In this document: positions 16,458 through 24,099 of the stretch, in pieces
Numbering within the stretch: the first letter of the stretch is position 1
Layout of the letters: the number at the start of each line of letters is the position of its first letter
NCBI GenBank assembly: GCA_964650965.1
Contig: CAZYYO010000041.1
Coordinates: 1-24,131 of the forward strand
DNA: 24,131 nucleotides
Direction of reading: 5' to 3'
DNA from: CAZYYO01 sp964650965
GTDB taxonomy: Bacteria; Bacillota; Clostridia; Lachnospirales; Lachnospiraceae
The notes under the pieces: generated by a model
What the model was told of the DNA's origin: nothing
Database searches by the model: none
Seen by the model: only the letters and a program-made list of their open reading frames with translations
Position numbers and translations under genes: made by a program

Positions 16458-17690
16458 TTACAGATAGGTAATCGGCAGGGCAATCAAATTCTCACGAAGA
16501 TAGGTTTTCTTTTCAATGAGGCACAAAATAATACCCATCCCACGTTTCTTCTCGCTTACCTTGTCCAATACTACATTGGCTGCCCCCATGGATGCTTTCG
16601 GGTTACCAGACATTTTAATTTCTACAGGATAAAGCACTCCATTCTCTTCAATAATTAAATCAATCTCATTTTCACTGTTCGCACTATTATCTTTTCCTCT
16701 GTAGTAGTAGACACTGAACCGATAATCGATTCCCTCATTAGAGAATGACTTCAACACCTCGGACACAATGAATGTCTCAAACATGTTTCCAGCAACGGCA
16801 CTTACCTTTAAAGCATCTGCCGTTAACCAGCGTGTTAAATAGCATGCAAGGCCCGTATCTCTAAAATAAATCTTCGGCGAACGAATTGCTCTTTTTAAAG
16901 TGCTTGCACTGTAAGTCTGAAGTAAAAATATAATACCGGTTCTTTCCAAAATTGAAATCCATAACTTAATGGTAGGTTCAGAAACACCCACTTCGCCTGC
17001 AATATTTGCGTAATTTAACATCTCACCGGTTCTTGCGGCAACTGCCGTTAGAAATTTCATAAAGGTAATGCTGTCACTGGCTATCAATTCATTAATATCT
17101 CTCTCCAGATAAGTATTTACATAAGATGAATAGTAATCCTGCCAATCTCTATCTCCAGTATATAACTCCGGGTAAGAACCTTTATGAATTACTTCCCAGA
17201 TATTTTCATAGTCTATCAATTCCTTTTCCCTTTCAGAAATATATTCCTCTGTTGGGACAAAGTGCTTATTAAAGTTTACCTGGTGAATTTCGCGCAAGGA
17301 TAAGCCTGATAATTCTGTGATAGATATTCTCCCAGCTAAGGATTCGCTAATTCCCTTCATCAATTCCAGCTTTTGTGAGCCCGATAAAAGAAATAACCCT
17401 TTTTCATCTGAACCATCTACTTTGATTTTGATTTCTTCTAAGATACTATTCTCTTTCTGAACCTCATCAATAAATAATGGGCATGGATTATTTAGGAAAA
17501 ATAACTTCGGCTCTTCCTTTGCCTGGATGCGATCCAATTTATTATCGAATGATACTTTGTTGTATTTTTCAAACTCGTGTCCTAATAATGTTGATTTCCC
17601 CACCTGTCTGGCACCAACTAACAGTAGACATTTGCTGTTTTCTACCCTATTTTTCAGTATAGGTGTAATTGCTCTTTTGATATATTTCAT
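16458..17690 (-). CDS. AAA ATPase with DUF4143 domain
   Basis: A 410-residue ATP-binding protein of a large family common in gut anaerobes, with no firmly assigned role. N-terminal ATPase: Walker A GARQVGKST at 26-34, Walker B LFIDEVQ at 72-78, sensor-like LLSGSQK at 101-107. A helical, winged-helix-like middle follows (about 200-250). The C-terminal DUF4143 half ends with a PD-(D/E)XK-like pattern, ENEIDLII about ten residues before PVEIK. Start ATG 17690 has GGAGGTG with a 5-base spacer; a longer frame begins at TTG 17753 inside the promoter. The gene sits between palindromic repeats and directly abuts the GH78 relic, so it looks like a late arrival. Its own promoter is visible. Confidence 0.9.
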   Translation of the reverse strand: MKYIKRAITPILKNRVENSKCLLLVGARQVGKSTLLGHEFEKYNKVSFDNKLDRIQAKEEPKLFFLNNPCPLFIDEVQKENSILEEIKIKVDGSDEKGLFLLSGSQKLELMKGISESLAGRISITELSGLSLREIHQVNFNKHFVPTEEYISEREKELIDYENIWEVIHKGSYPELYTGDRDWQDYYSSYVNTYLERDINELIASDSITFMKFLTAVAARTGEMLNYANIAGEVGVSEPTIKLWISILERTGIIFLLQTYSASTLKRAIRSPKIYFRDTGLACYLTRWLTADALKVSAVAGNMFETFIVSEVLKSFSNEGIDYRFSVYYYRGKDNSANSENEIDLIIEENGVLYPVEIKMSGNPKASMGAANVVLDKVSEKKRGMGIILCLIEKKTYLRENLIALPITYL

Positions 17691-17701
17691 ATATTCACCT
17701 C

Positions 17702-17725
17702 CGACTAATCTAAAGTCTAACTTTA
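17702..17725 (-). repeat. half copy of the terminator palindrome in the ATPase leader
   Basis: These 24 bases match 24 of the 35 bases of copy A exactly (on the minus strand TAAAGTTAGACTTTAG then ATTAGTCG). They touch the -10 box at one end and run to one base before GGAGGTG, the ribosome binding site, at the other. The predicted transcript would begin inside the repeat. Confidence 0.85.
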
Positions 17726-17753
17726 TTTTATTCGTTAGAAAATGTAAAGTCAA
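17725..17753 (-). promoter_or_regulatory. promoter of the DUF4143 ATPase gene
   Basis: On the minus strand TTGACT (17753-17748, five of six matches) and TAAAAT (17730-17725, five of six) are separated by exactly 17 bases. The start site would be an A near 17718, giving a leader of only about 28 bases. The -35 box lies immediately after the U-tract of the preceding terminator, so the ATPase has an insulated, independent unit. Confidence 0.7.
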
Positions 17754-17763
17754 GGAAAAAATA

Positions 17764-17798
17764 GCGACTAATCTAAAGTCTAATTTTAGATTAGTCGC
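17764..17798 (-). terminator. palindromic repeat copy C, terminator of the GH43-TauE unit
   Basis: GCGACTAATCTAAAG (17764-17778), TCTAA, TTTTAGATTAGTCGC (17784-17798): a 15-bp stem with one G-U pair, six bases after the TauE/SafE stop codon. On the minus strand it is followed by TATTTTTTCC, the best U-tract of the family. This copy is a convincing Rho-independent terminator. Confidence 0.8.
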
Positions 17799-17804
17799 AT
17801 CATT

Positions 17805-18599
17805 CTATATGGATAGCGTAAATTTGTAAATATTATAAATATTAATCAAAATCATGACAATCATTAAAGCAATAAATAGTCGATCCACTGTTTTATCTGT
17901 AATCTTCTTGTTAAAACCTCGTCCACACATACCTCCTGTAATTCCACCAAGAATCATAACAAACAATATGACAATCTGAACCCTTGGAACATTTCCCATA
18001 ATGATAGAAGATATCAAACTTGTAATTTGGGAAAAGAATATAATATAAAGAGAATTTTCTGCTGCTGTTTTCGTTGACATAGAAAAAAAGAAAAACAACA
18101 CCACAAGATTAATAGGTCCCCCACCAATTCCCAGGAACGAGGACAGAGCTCCCAACATAATTCCAATCAATATACAGCCTAGTACATTTTCAATTTTATA
18201 GGTTTTAATTTTATCTTTACCTAAGGTATAAAGCAGCGTTCCAACCGTAACAGCCAGAAGGCATATTGCCTGTATCGCTCCTACCTTATTTTGCTGGGAA
18301 CTTAATATTATAATCACCGAAAACAACCATTTTCCCAGAAGTCCACCTGCAGCTCCTCCAATAGCAAGTGGTAGCCCTATCTTGGTCTCGACACGAGATT
18401 TACCGTTGATTTTACTCCTTATAACGGAATAAGTTGTCATCGCTAATACAGTGCAGCCTGACAAAAAGCTAATTGTTTCAACATTCATTATTCCAAAGGA
18501 ATCTAGCAGTGGCTTGATAATTACACCTCCACCGATGCCACAGATTGCTCCTACCACGGATGCCGCAAAACAAATAATGAAAAATAGTAAATATATCAT
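17805..18599 (-). CDS. TauE/SafE-family anion permease
   Basis: A 264-residue inner-membrane protein with about 7-8 hydrophobic segments. It carries the two half-repeat signatures of the family, CGIGGGVIIKP at about 20-30 and FLGIGGGPIN at about 154-163. Family members are linked to export or import of sulfite, sulfoacetate, sulfate and related organosulfur anions. The ATG has only a distant AAAGGA (about 13 bases), so translation may be weak or coupled. It is 72 bases downstream of the GH43 gene with no terminator between, and is followed at once by the copy C terminator. With a cytoplasmic sulfatase 3.5 kb away, export of released sulfate is a reasonable but unproved role. Confidence 0.88.
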   Translation of the reverse strand: MIYLLFFIICFAASVVGAICGIGGGVIIKPLLDSFGIMNVETISFLSGCTVLAMTTYSVIRSKINGKSRVETKIGLPLAIGGAAGGLLGKWLFSVIIILSSQQNKVGAIQAICLLAVTVGTLLYTLGKDKIKTYKIENVLGCILIGIMLGALSSFLGIGGGPINLVVLFFFFSMSTKTAAENSLYIIFFSQITSLISSIIMGNVPRVQIVILFVMILGGITGGMCGRGFNKKITDKTVDRLFIALMIVMILINIYNIYKFTLSI

Positions 18600-18671
18600 T
18601 TATTTCATCTATTCCTTTCCCTCGCATTACGCTGCTGATTATATTAGCTTCATCAACATAACGCCGTCATT

Positions 18672-20069
18672 TTATATCTTTTTAACCTCTAGAAAATCTA
18701 AACTCCCTATACCCTCATAATGAACATACAATTTTGATTTTTGAGGATTACAGGTTAATTTAATCTTGTACTGCCCCCAAATTGTTGAATTCATCTTCAA
18801 TTTTTGATGTGCCAGAATTTCCTTTCCTTCTCTATCTGACGAAATAATCAATGTCCCTTTTGCTTGTCCACGAAAGGAAAATGCTAATAATTGATTTTCT
18901 CCCAATAAAATGGAATGATATCCAAATTGACATTGATCAAAGATATGTGCAATAAAGTGCTCATCCTGCTCTTCCATAAGATAAGGTTCCTGCTCCTTAT
19001 AGTCCAAACCTATTTTCATCCTTGGCGATGTATGTTTATTTTCCAGATAGCATACCTCATAGCCTGAGTAACATGTCTTTTTTAAAAATTCCTTTTCTGT
19101 TAATCCATAGGAACTAACCCCCACCTGAGAAATGTGACCTGTTTCATCCATATGAATTTTCTCCGCACAGCCCTGGCGTGACGTAGCAATTGCATGCGTA
19201 TTCCTATGATAAAAAATATACCAGTCCCCTTGTATCTCAACCAGTCCCCCATGATTCGTGCCTGTATAATTCACTGGCTTTGAATTGCCTTTTAATCCCA
19301 CGTCACCATTTGAAATAATTACACCTCCATACTGAAAATCTCTATTTGGAAAATCGCTGACGGCATAGCACAATTCATGCTGTGCCTGACTGCTATAAAC
19401 CAAGTAATATTTACCATTGATTTTCCGAATAGAAGGTGCCTCAAAATAAGCATGTTCTGGTGGGAACGAGGTGTTATGGCAATTCAGATTGGTTGGCAAT
19501 ACCATAACTGCCTTTGTCTTTACAGTGATCATATCCCTTTGTAATTCAACCATCATACACCCAGGACTTGGAATAATTGTTCCAAAGCTTCCTCCTGAAA
19601 AATGTGCTGCAAATCCATAATATAAATATACATGCTCTCCCTCTACAAGAACAGAAGGATCATATGGAAAATCCTCTCTCATAATATTTTCATCCTGGTA
19701 CTGAACATGTCCGTAAAATGTAAAAGGTCCCTGAGGGTACTTGCTTCTTGCCACACCTATCTCCTGCAAAAAACTCAGTCCATAATACAAATAATAATAG
19801 CCATCTAAACCCTGTACCACATCAGGAGCAAACAAGGCATGTTTATTATCCCTATTATGGGGATCACTATCTCTACGATAACTTATCCCCTCATATCTCC
19901 ACTCTCCTAAATTGGACATATCTGCTGAATAAATTACGTAGTCATTTACACAAAATCGATTTACATTTGCCTCATCATGGGAACCATATACATAGATACG
20001 TTCTCCAAAAACACGTGGCTCTCCATCTGGGATGTATTCATTAAATGGTAAATATGGATTACAATTCAT
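18672..20069 (-). CDS. GH43 glycoside hydrolase (arabinofuranosidase/xylosidase type), cytoplasmic
   Basis: A five-bladed beta-propeller inverting hydrolase of 465 residues. The three GH43 carboxylates are visible: Asp15 in EYIPDGEPRVF (base), Asp137 in FPYDPSV (pKa modulator) and Glu210 in YFEAPSI (acid). Supporting motifs are VYGSHD, APDVVQG and TNHGG. A C-terminal beta domain follows from about residue 340. No signal peptide. Start ATG 20069 has AGGAG 7 bases upstream; the open frame runs 28 codons further through the intergenic promoter region. It diverges from the AraR-like regulator gene and precedes the TauE/SafE gene. Likely removes arabinose or xylose from imported oligosaccharides; GH43 subfamily cannot be fixed by eye. 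Confidence 0.9.
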   Translation of the reverse strand: MNCNPYLPFNEYIPDGEPRVFGERIYVYGSHDEANVNRFCVNDYVIYSADMSNLGEWRYEGISYRRDSDPHNRDNKHALFAPDVVQGLDGYYYLYYGLSFLQEIGVARSKYPQGPFTFYGHVQYQDENIMREDFPYDPSVLVEGEHVYLYYGFAAHFSGGSFGTIIPSPGCMMVELQRDMITVKTKAVMVLPTNLNCHNTSFPPEHAYFEAPSIRKINGKYYLVYSSQAQHELCYAVSDFPNRDFQYGGVIISNGDVGLKGNSKPVNYTGTNHGGLVEIQGDWYIFYHRNTHAIATSRQGCAEKIHMDETGHISQVGVSSYGLTEKEFLKKTCYSGYEVCYLENKHTSPRMKIGLDYKEQEPYLMEEQDEHFIAHIFDQCQFGYHSILLGENQLLAFSFRGQAKGTLIISSDREGKEILAHQKLKMNSTIWGQYKIKLTCNPQKSKLYVHYEGIGSLDFLEVKKI

Positions 20070-20092
20070 TACTTTTCTCCTATTTCTGTTCT

Positions 20093-20120
20093 TTGCTTTT
20101 ATTTCAAAATAATATATACT
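20093..20120 (+). promoter_or_regulatory. candidate promoter of the AraR-like regulator
   Basis: TTGCTT (20093-20098) is followed after 16 bases by TATACT (20115-20120, five of six matches). The start site would fall near 20127, about 18 bases before the ATG, with TGGAGGT (20133-20139) as ribosome binding site. The 75-base divergent gap also has to hold the leftward GH43 promoter, so both are probably controlled together. No clear operator palindrome was seen. Confidence 0.4.
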
Positions 20121-20144
20121 TAACTTTATAAATGGAGGTATTTT

Positions 20145-21245
20145 ATGGCGCAAAAAAAATCAGAATTTGCCTACCAATGGGCTATCAATTATATTGAAGA
20201 ACATCGTTTTTCAAACAACATGAAAATGCCTTCTGAAAATTCCGTATGTCAGCTTCTAAATATCAGTCGTGAAACCGTTCGCATTGCTTATGACCGACTA
20301 GAGGCAGAGGGGCTTATCACCCGCCAGCGGGGAAGTGGCACTTATATACAACAGGATCGAGCTATTTCTAGAGATCTTATCTCTGATAACGCATCTACTA
20401 GAGTTGCTCTTATCATTCATGGCAGGCAGTTATTTCCATATGAGCAAATGATTAAAGGCATTCATTACATCTTTGATCAGGAAAACATCAGCCTTCAAAT
20501 ATACATCACCGATAATCATTTCTACAATGAACGTAAGTTTCTAAAGTCACTCTCGCTACAGGACTTTAGTGGCTTTATTATTGATGGTGTAAAATCAAGT
20601 TACATGACACCCAATTTAGACTGCTATCTCAACATGTATCACAGAAATATCCCAATTATCTTCTATAATAATTATTATCGAGATGTACCATATCCTAAGG
20701 TTACAATGGACAATACCAGAGCCGCTGATGGGCTTATGAAACAATTATATCAAGCTCACCACCGGCATTATATTGGTATCTTTGTTTACGACAATATTCA
20801 AAGTATTGAAAAATTTCAAAGTATGTTTTCATATATGAATCATCACAACATGGAACTTCCAGACGAAAATTTATTATGGTTAAATTCTGACGAGGTCTTT
20901 CACAAGACGGTTTTACGGGAAATAGAGCATTTCTTACGCCAGCATAAATCCTGCACTGCAATTGTATGTGGAAACAGCAGAATCTATGAATATGTACAGG
21001 AAGTAATCGGTAAGATGAATTTACAAATTCCAGGTGACTTTTCTGTTGTTTGCTTTGATTATCCAGAACAAAAATTGGAAGCAACTAGTGTAACCTGTAC
21101 TGTTCACCGCGGATATGACCTTGGTATACATATTGCAGTTCAGTTAAAGGAAATGCTTCACTCACATTCCATTAACGAAAAGCAATATTCATACCAAATG
21201 GCTCCTTTATTTTACAGTGGCACTTCCATTCAACCCTTATCTTAA
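20145..21245 (+). CDS. GntR/LacI-type (AraR-like) transcriptional regulator
   Basis: A 366-residue repressor-type protein. The N-terminal 75 residues form a GntR winged helix (PSENSVCQLLNISRETVRIAYDRL, then the wing TRQRGSGTYI). The rest is a LacI/periplasmic-binding-protein-like sugar-sensing domain (VALIIHG, later VTMDNTRAADGLMKQL and TAIVCGNSRIYEYV). This mix is that of AraR, the arabinose repressor of Bacillus. GGAGGT lies 5 bases before the ATG. It is divergent from the GH43-TauE unit and converges on the sulfatase gene with only 2 bases between stop codons. It most likely controls the surrounding glycan genes in response to a pentose or another sugar; the ligand is not known. Confidence 0.9.
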   Translation: MAQKKSEFAYQWAINYIEEHRFSNNMKMPSENSVCQLLNISRETVRIAYDRLEAEGLITRQRGSGTYIQQDRAISRDLISDNASTRVALIIHGRQLFPYEQMIKGIHYIFDQENISLQIYITDNHFYNERKFLKSLSLQDFSGFIIDGVKSSYMTPNLDCYLNMYHRNIPIIFYNNYYRDVPYPKVTMDNTRAADGLMKQLYQAHHRHYIGIFVYDNIQSIEKFQSMFSYMNHHNMELPDENLLWLNSDEVFHKTVLREIEHFLRQHKSCTAIVCGNSRIYEYVQEVIGKMNLQIPGDFSVVCFDYPEQKLEATSVTCTVHRGYDLGIHIAVQLKEMLHSHSINEKQYSYQMAPLFYSGTSIQPLS

Positions 21246-21247
21246 GA

Positions 21248-22642
21248 TTAATGATGCTTTCCATTACTTTCTCTGGCAAATTGCATTACATTTAAAAAAC
21301 TCTCTCCATTCTTAACCATCTCTTCAATTCGTGGATAATCCTCTTCATTAGCCAATGCTTTTGCCTTGGCTAAAATCATTTGATTATTAAATCGTTTATC
21401 CATTTGATAGGGAACAACATCTGCTGTGGCTTGCAGCCACTTTAACATTTCCATTTTTAATTGAGTGATAATATCTTTGTATTTGGCATTTTCAATTTGA
21501 TTGATTCGCTCTCCTGGATCCGCAGCTAAATCATAAAACTCATCCATCCCCAGAGTACGACTCACATATTTATATTGATCGTTTCGAATCATAATGCCCT
21601 TAGCATGAGCCACTGGTTCTGTCTGAGCCTTAACTTTTGGCCAATAGGCTACACGCTGGCTCATCCCTGCTTCTCCGGTTTCATGAAACTCATCACAATG
21701 AATTTCATTAGCCATTCTTCCACCCTCGCAGAAGACATAATCTCTATTTTTTACCCTTCGATTAGCAAGAACAGGTACTAAGCTTTTCCCAAAGTGGGTA
21801 TGACTTGGTTCTACACCTGCAAGTTCCATGACGGTAGCGTAAAAATCAACAAGTTCTGTTAACGCAGAGGTGATTCCAGAATCTGTCTCTATCCATGATG
21901 GTGGCTTAATCAGTAATGGAACCTTTGTAAGACAGTCCTCAAAGGAATTCTGTGCTTTTTCCACTAAATCGTAATCCCCTGTAAAATCTCCATGATCACT
22001 GAGAAAGAAGATTGCACTATCCTCATATATCTCTGCATCCTTCAAAGCTTGAATGATACGTTGGAACTGTTCATCCACCTTCATANNNNNNNNNNNNNNN
22101 NNNNNNNNNNNNNNNNNNNNNNNNNNNNNNNNNNNNNNNNNNNNNNNNNNNNNNNNNNNNNNNNNNNNNNNNNNNNNNNNNNNNNCACCTTCATAATGGG
22201 AATAATAGTTCTTATCTCCAAGCTCTCCTCTTAGATGATTAACTGGTCCTGGTGCAGGTTTTGTCTTGCCACCATAGAAAATCTCATTTATATGAGATTC
22301 AATCAATCCCTCTGTCTGACCTGCTACCAGATCATTTCTGTCATTCATCCAGACATAGTATCCATTATTCTTCAGTTCACGCAGCAGCGAATCTTCTTCT
22401 TCGTGAAGCAGATAACTCATGGTTCTGTGCCCATGAACATGGGGGTATAATCCTGTAAAAAAGCTGCACCGTGAGGGTACACATACCGGATTCTGACAAA
22501 AGGCATTGGAAAATGATACTGCTTCCTCCCTAGCAAAGAGGTCTAGATGGGGCGTTATTGCTGCCCCATTTCCTGTATGACCCATTGCATCTCCACGCAT
22601 CTCATCTGGATTAATAATTATAATATGGGGTTTCTTCTTCAT
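21248..22642 (-). CDS. type I sulfatase (formylglycine-dependent), cytoplasmic, interrupted by an assembly gap
   Basis: Hydrolyses sulfate esters from saccharides. The N-terminal metal-site strand IINPDE is at about 9-14 (Asp13), and the maturation signature C-V-P-S-R at 54-58 supplies the Cys that an anaerobic radical-SAM maturase converts to formylglycine; no maturase gene is in the window. SDHGDF after the gap is the second metal and His region. There is no signal peptide, so desulfation is intracellular. The visible coding is 464 codons including about 33 unknown ones; relatives usually have roughly a hundred or more residues between HYEG and MKVDEQF, so the true gap is probably longer than the 100-N placeholder. 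It follows the GPH transporter by 24 bases, with GAGGA upstream of the ATG. Confidence 0.9.
   Translation of the reverse strand: MKKKPHIIIINPDEMRGDAMGHTGNGAAITPHLDLFAREEAVSFSNAFCQNPVCVPSRCSFFTGLYPHVHGHRTMSYLLHEEEDSLLRELKNNGYYVWMNDRNDLVAGQTEGLIESHINEIFYGGKTKPAPGPVNHLRGELGDKNYYSHYEGXXXXXXXXXXXXXXXXXXXXXXXXXXXXXXXXXXMKVDEQFQRIIQALKDAEIYEDSAIFFLSDHGDFTGDYDLVEKAQNSFEDCLTKVPLLIKPPSWIETDSGITSALTELVDFYATVMELAGVEPSHTHFGKSLVPVLANRRVKNRDYVFCEGGRMANEIHCDEFHETGEAGMSQRVAYWPKVKAQTEPVAHAKGIMIRNDQYKYVSRTLGMDEFYDLAADPGERINQIENAKYKDIITQLKMEMLKWLQATADVVPYQMDKRFNNQMILAKAKALANEEDYPRIEEMVKNGESFLNVMQFARESNGKHH
22086..22185. other. assembly gap of 100 N
   Basis: Exactly 100 unknown bases inside the sulfatase gene, the usual scaffolding placeholder. 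The known sequence on the two sides ends in the same ten bases, CACCTTCATA (22076-22085 and 22186-22195). Joining the contigs through that overlap would shift the sulfatase frame into a TGA and delete its middle, so a simple overlap is unlikely. Confidence 0.98.
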
Positions 22643-22666
22643 ACAAGCTATCCTCGTCTTTCTATA

Positions 22667-24052
22667 TTATGCGTTCTCGTTTCTTTCTAAGCGAAGTGCT
22701 GCCATCTTCTTATCTACATCCATACAAATACCGAATAATAGAATAATTGCAAAACATAACAACGGAATCAGATTAAAGCACACTTCAATTGCCTTAATAG
22801 CTGAGTCGGACTGTGCAATCCCCTGTGCCAGTCTAGTTGCATCATATCCACCAAGTGCAAGTGCCCATGCTACAATTGCTGATGCAAATCCCTGTCCCAG
22901 CTTCTGTCCAAAGCTTGCAACTGAATTAGTCATACCTGCAATACTTATATTATTCTTGTAGTCTACATATTCCGCCACATCTGCTGCTGTAGATAATAAA
23001 GTTCCATTTAAAAATCCCAAAGATGCACCTTTGAAAATATTACCAACGAAAATCATCAGCAGGCTTGTTGGGAAGAACCAGATGATTAAGCATCCCGTAA
23101 TAGCTATAATCGCACCTGTAATTAATGTCTTCTGTTTTCCGAATTTTGTAACAAAAATTGGTACCACACCAATGAACATTACAATCAGTCCAGGAATAAT
23201 TCTTGACCAAGTAATCAATCTCATAAGCTGAATACTGCCAAGTACATCTCTCGCATAGTAAGCTCCGGAATTGCTGTTTACACTAAGACCTAACCAATTT
23301 AAAATGAAGCAAATAATCAATGGAATTACATATTTATTACAAAACAGGTATTTCAAATTTTCTTTATTTAAGCTGCTCTTCTTTTTACCGGAATCCCCTG
23401 TTTCAGGCTTGTCCTCTACTTCCAATTCCTTCACCGTGAAGAAGGTACACATCATAGATACACCTGCAAGAATTGCGTACATAATACTCATTAATCCGTA
23501 TCCTTTGGTTCCTCCACCAAGTGTTGCAACAAAAGATGCTGTAAAGCCAGCAACAATTAACTGTGCAGAGGTTGCAAAGAATGCTCTCCAGTTCATCATG
23601 CTTGCACGTGTTACAGGCTGGCGTGTCGCCTTGGTTACCAGTACCTGTCTAGATACTGATGCCGCTGTTCCAAAGACTACCGTTGATAAAATATACGCAA
23701 TGGTAATGTAAGTGTTTGTTGCGGTTTGTGACATTCCCTGGGGAACATTAAACATCATAATCAGGGAAACTGCCGTAGGAATTGCACCAACAAGAATCCA
23801 TGGTCTTGCTTTTCCCCATTTGGTATATGTATGATCGATGAGCGTACCCATAATCAAATCGGATATTCCATCCAAAATTCGACTTACCAGCATCATTGTT
23901 CCTATAAATGCTGCTGTTGCTATCTGGTTATCCACCAAATACATGGTCAGAAAGCTTCCAACGGTAAAGCTGATAATACTTGTTCCCAACTCCCCAACAC
24001 CGTATCCCATTCGAGATACCTGACTAAGTTCATATCTTTTTGTTTTAGACAT
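22667..24052 (-). CDS. GPH-family sugar:cation symporter (MelB type)
   Basis: A 461-residue, 12-helix inner-membrane transporter of the glycoside-pentoside-hexuronide family, which brings in glycosides with sodium or protons. The family signature spans residues 58-85: R-I-L-D-G-I-S-D with Asp61 and Asp65 (cation-site acids), then IDHTYTKWGKARPW. A charged central loop (about 210-230, EVEDKPETGDSGKKKSS) divides the two halves. AAGGAG stands 8 bases before the ATG. It is 24 bases upstream of the sulfatase gene with no terminator, so they form one leftward operon. The likely cargo is a small sulfated or arabinose/rhamnose-containing saccharide, by context only. Confidence 0.92.
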   Translation of the reverse strand: MSKTKRYELSQVSRMGYGVGELGTSIISFTVGSFLTMYLVDNQIATAAFIGTMMLVSRILDGISDLIMGTLIDHTYTKWGKARPWILVGAIPTAVSLIMMFNVPQGMSQTATNTYITIAYILSTVVFGTAASVSRQVLVTKATRQPVTRASMMNWRAFFATSAQLIVAGFTASFVATLGGGTKGYGLMSIMYAILAGVSMMCTFFTVKELEVEDKPETGDSGKKKSSLNKENLKYLFCNKYVIPLIICFILNWLGLSVNSNSGAYYARDVLGSIQLMRLITWSRIIPGLIVMFIGVVPIFVTKFGKQKTLITGAIIAITGCLIIWFFPTSLLMIFVGNIFKGASLGFLNGTLLSTAADVAEYVDYKNNISIAGMTNSVASFGQKLGQGFASAIVAWALALGGYDATRLAQGIAQSDSAIKAIEVCFNLIPLLCFAIILLFGICMDVDKKMAALRLERNENA

Positions 24053-24082
24053 TGCTCTTTCTCCTTACTATAGTGTTTTTTA

Positions 24083-24099
24083 GGCGTTTTACAAACGCC
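24083..24099. promoter_or_regulatory. palindrome upstream of the GPH transporter
   Basis: GGCGTTT (24083-24089), three bases, AAACGCC (24093-24099), centred about 39 bases upstream of the transporter ATG. There is no U-tract on the minus strand, so it is more likely an operator or a leader hairpin than a terminator. A second weaker inverted pair, AAACCC (24102-24107) and GGGCTT (24119-24124), follows it at the window edge. The promoter itself lies outside the window or is not recognisable. Confidence 0.35.

Noticed and set aside
11364..17798. CRISPR-like array made of the 35-bp palindromes
   Set aside because: The copies are kilobases apart, at gene ends, with no regular spacers and no cas genes.
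22076..22195. Treating the two contig ends as a true 10-bp overlap with no missing sequence
   Set aside because: The merged frame hits TGA at once and lacks the central part of the sulfatase fold.
23271..23711. 146-codon frame antisense to the GPH transporter
   Set aside because: It is a shadow of the transporter gene, with no ribosome binding site.
24067..24092. TATAGT with an upstream TTGTAA as promoter of the GPH transporter
   Set aside because: The start site would fall downstream of the ribosome binding site, leaving the mRNA without it.
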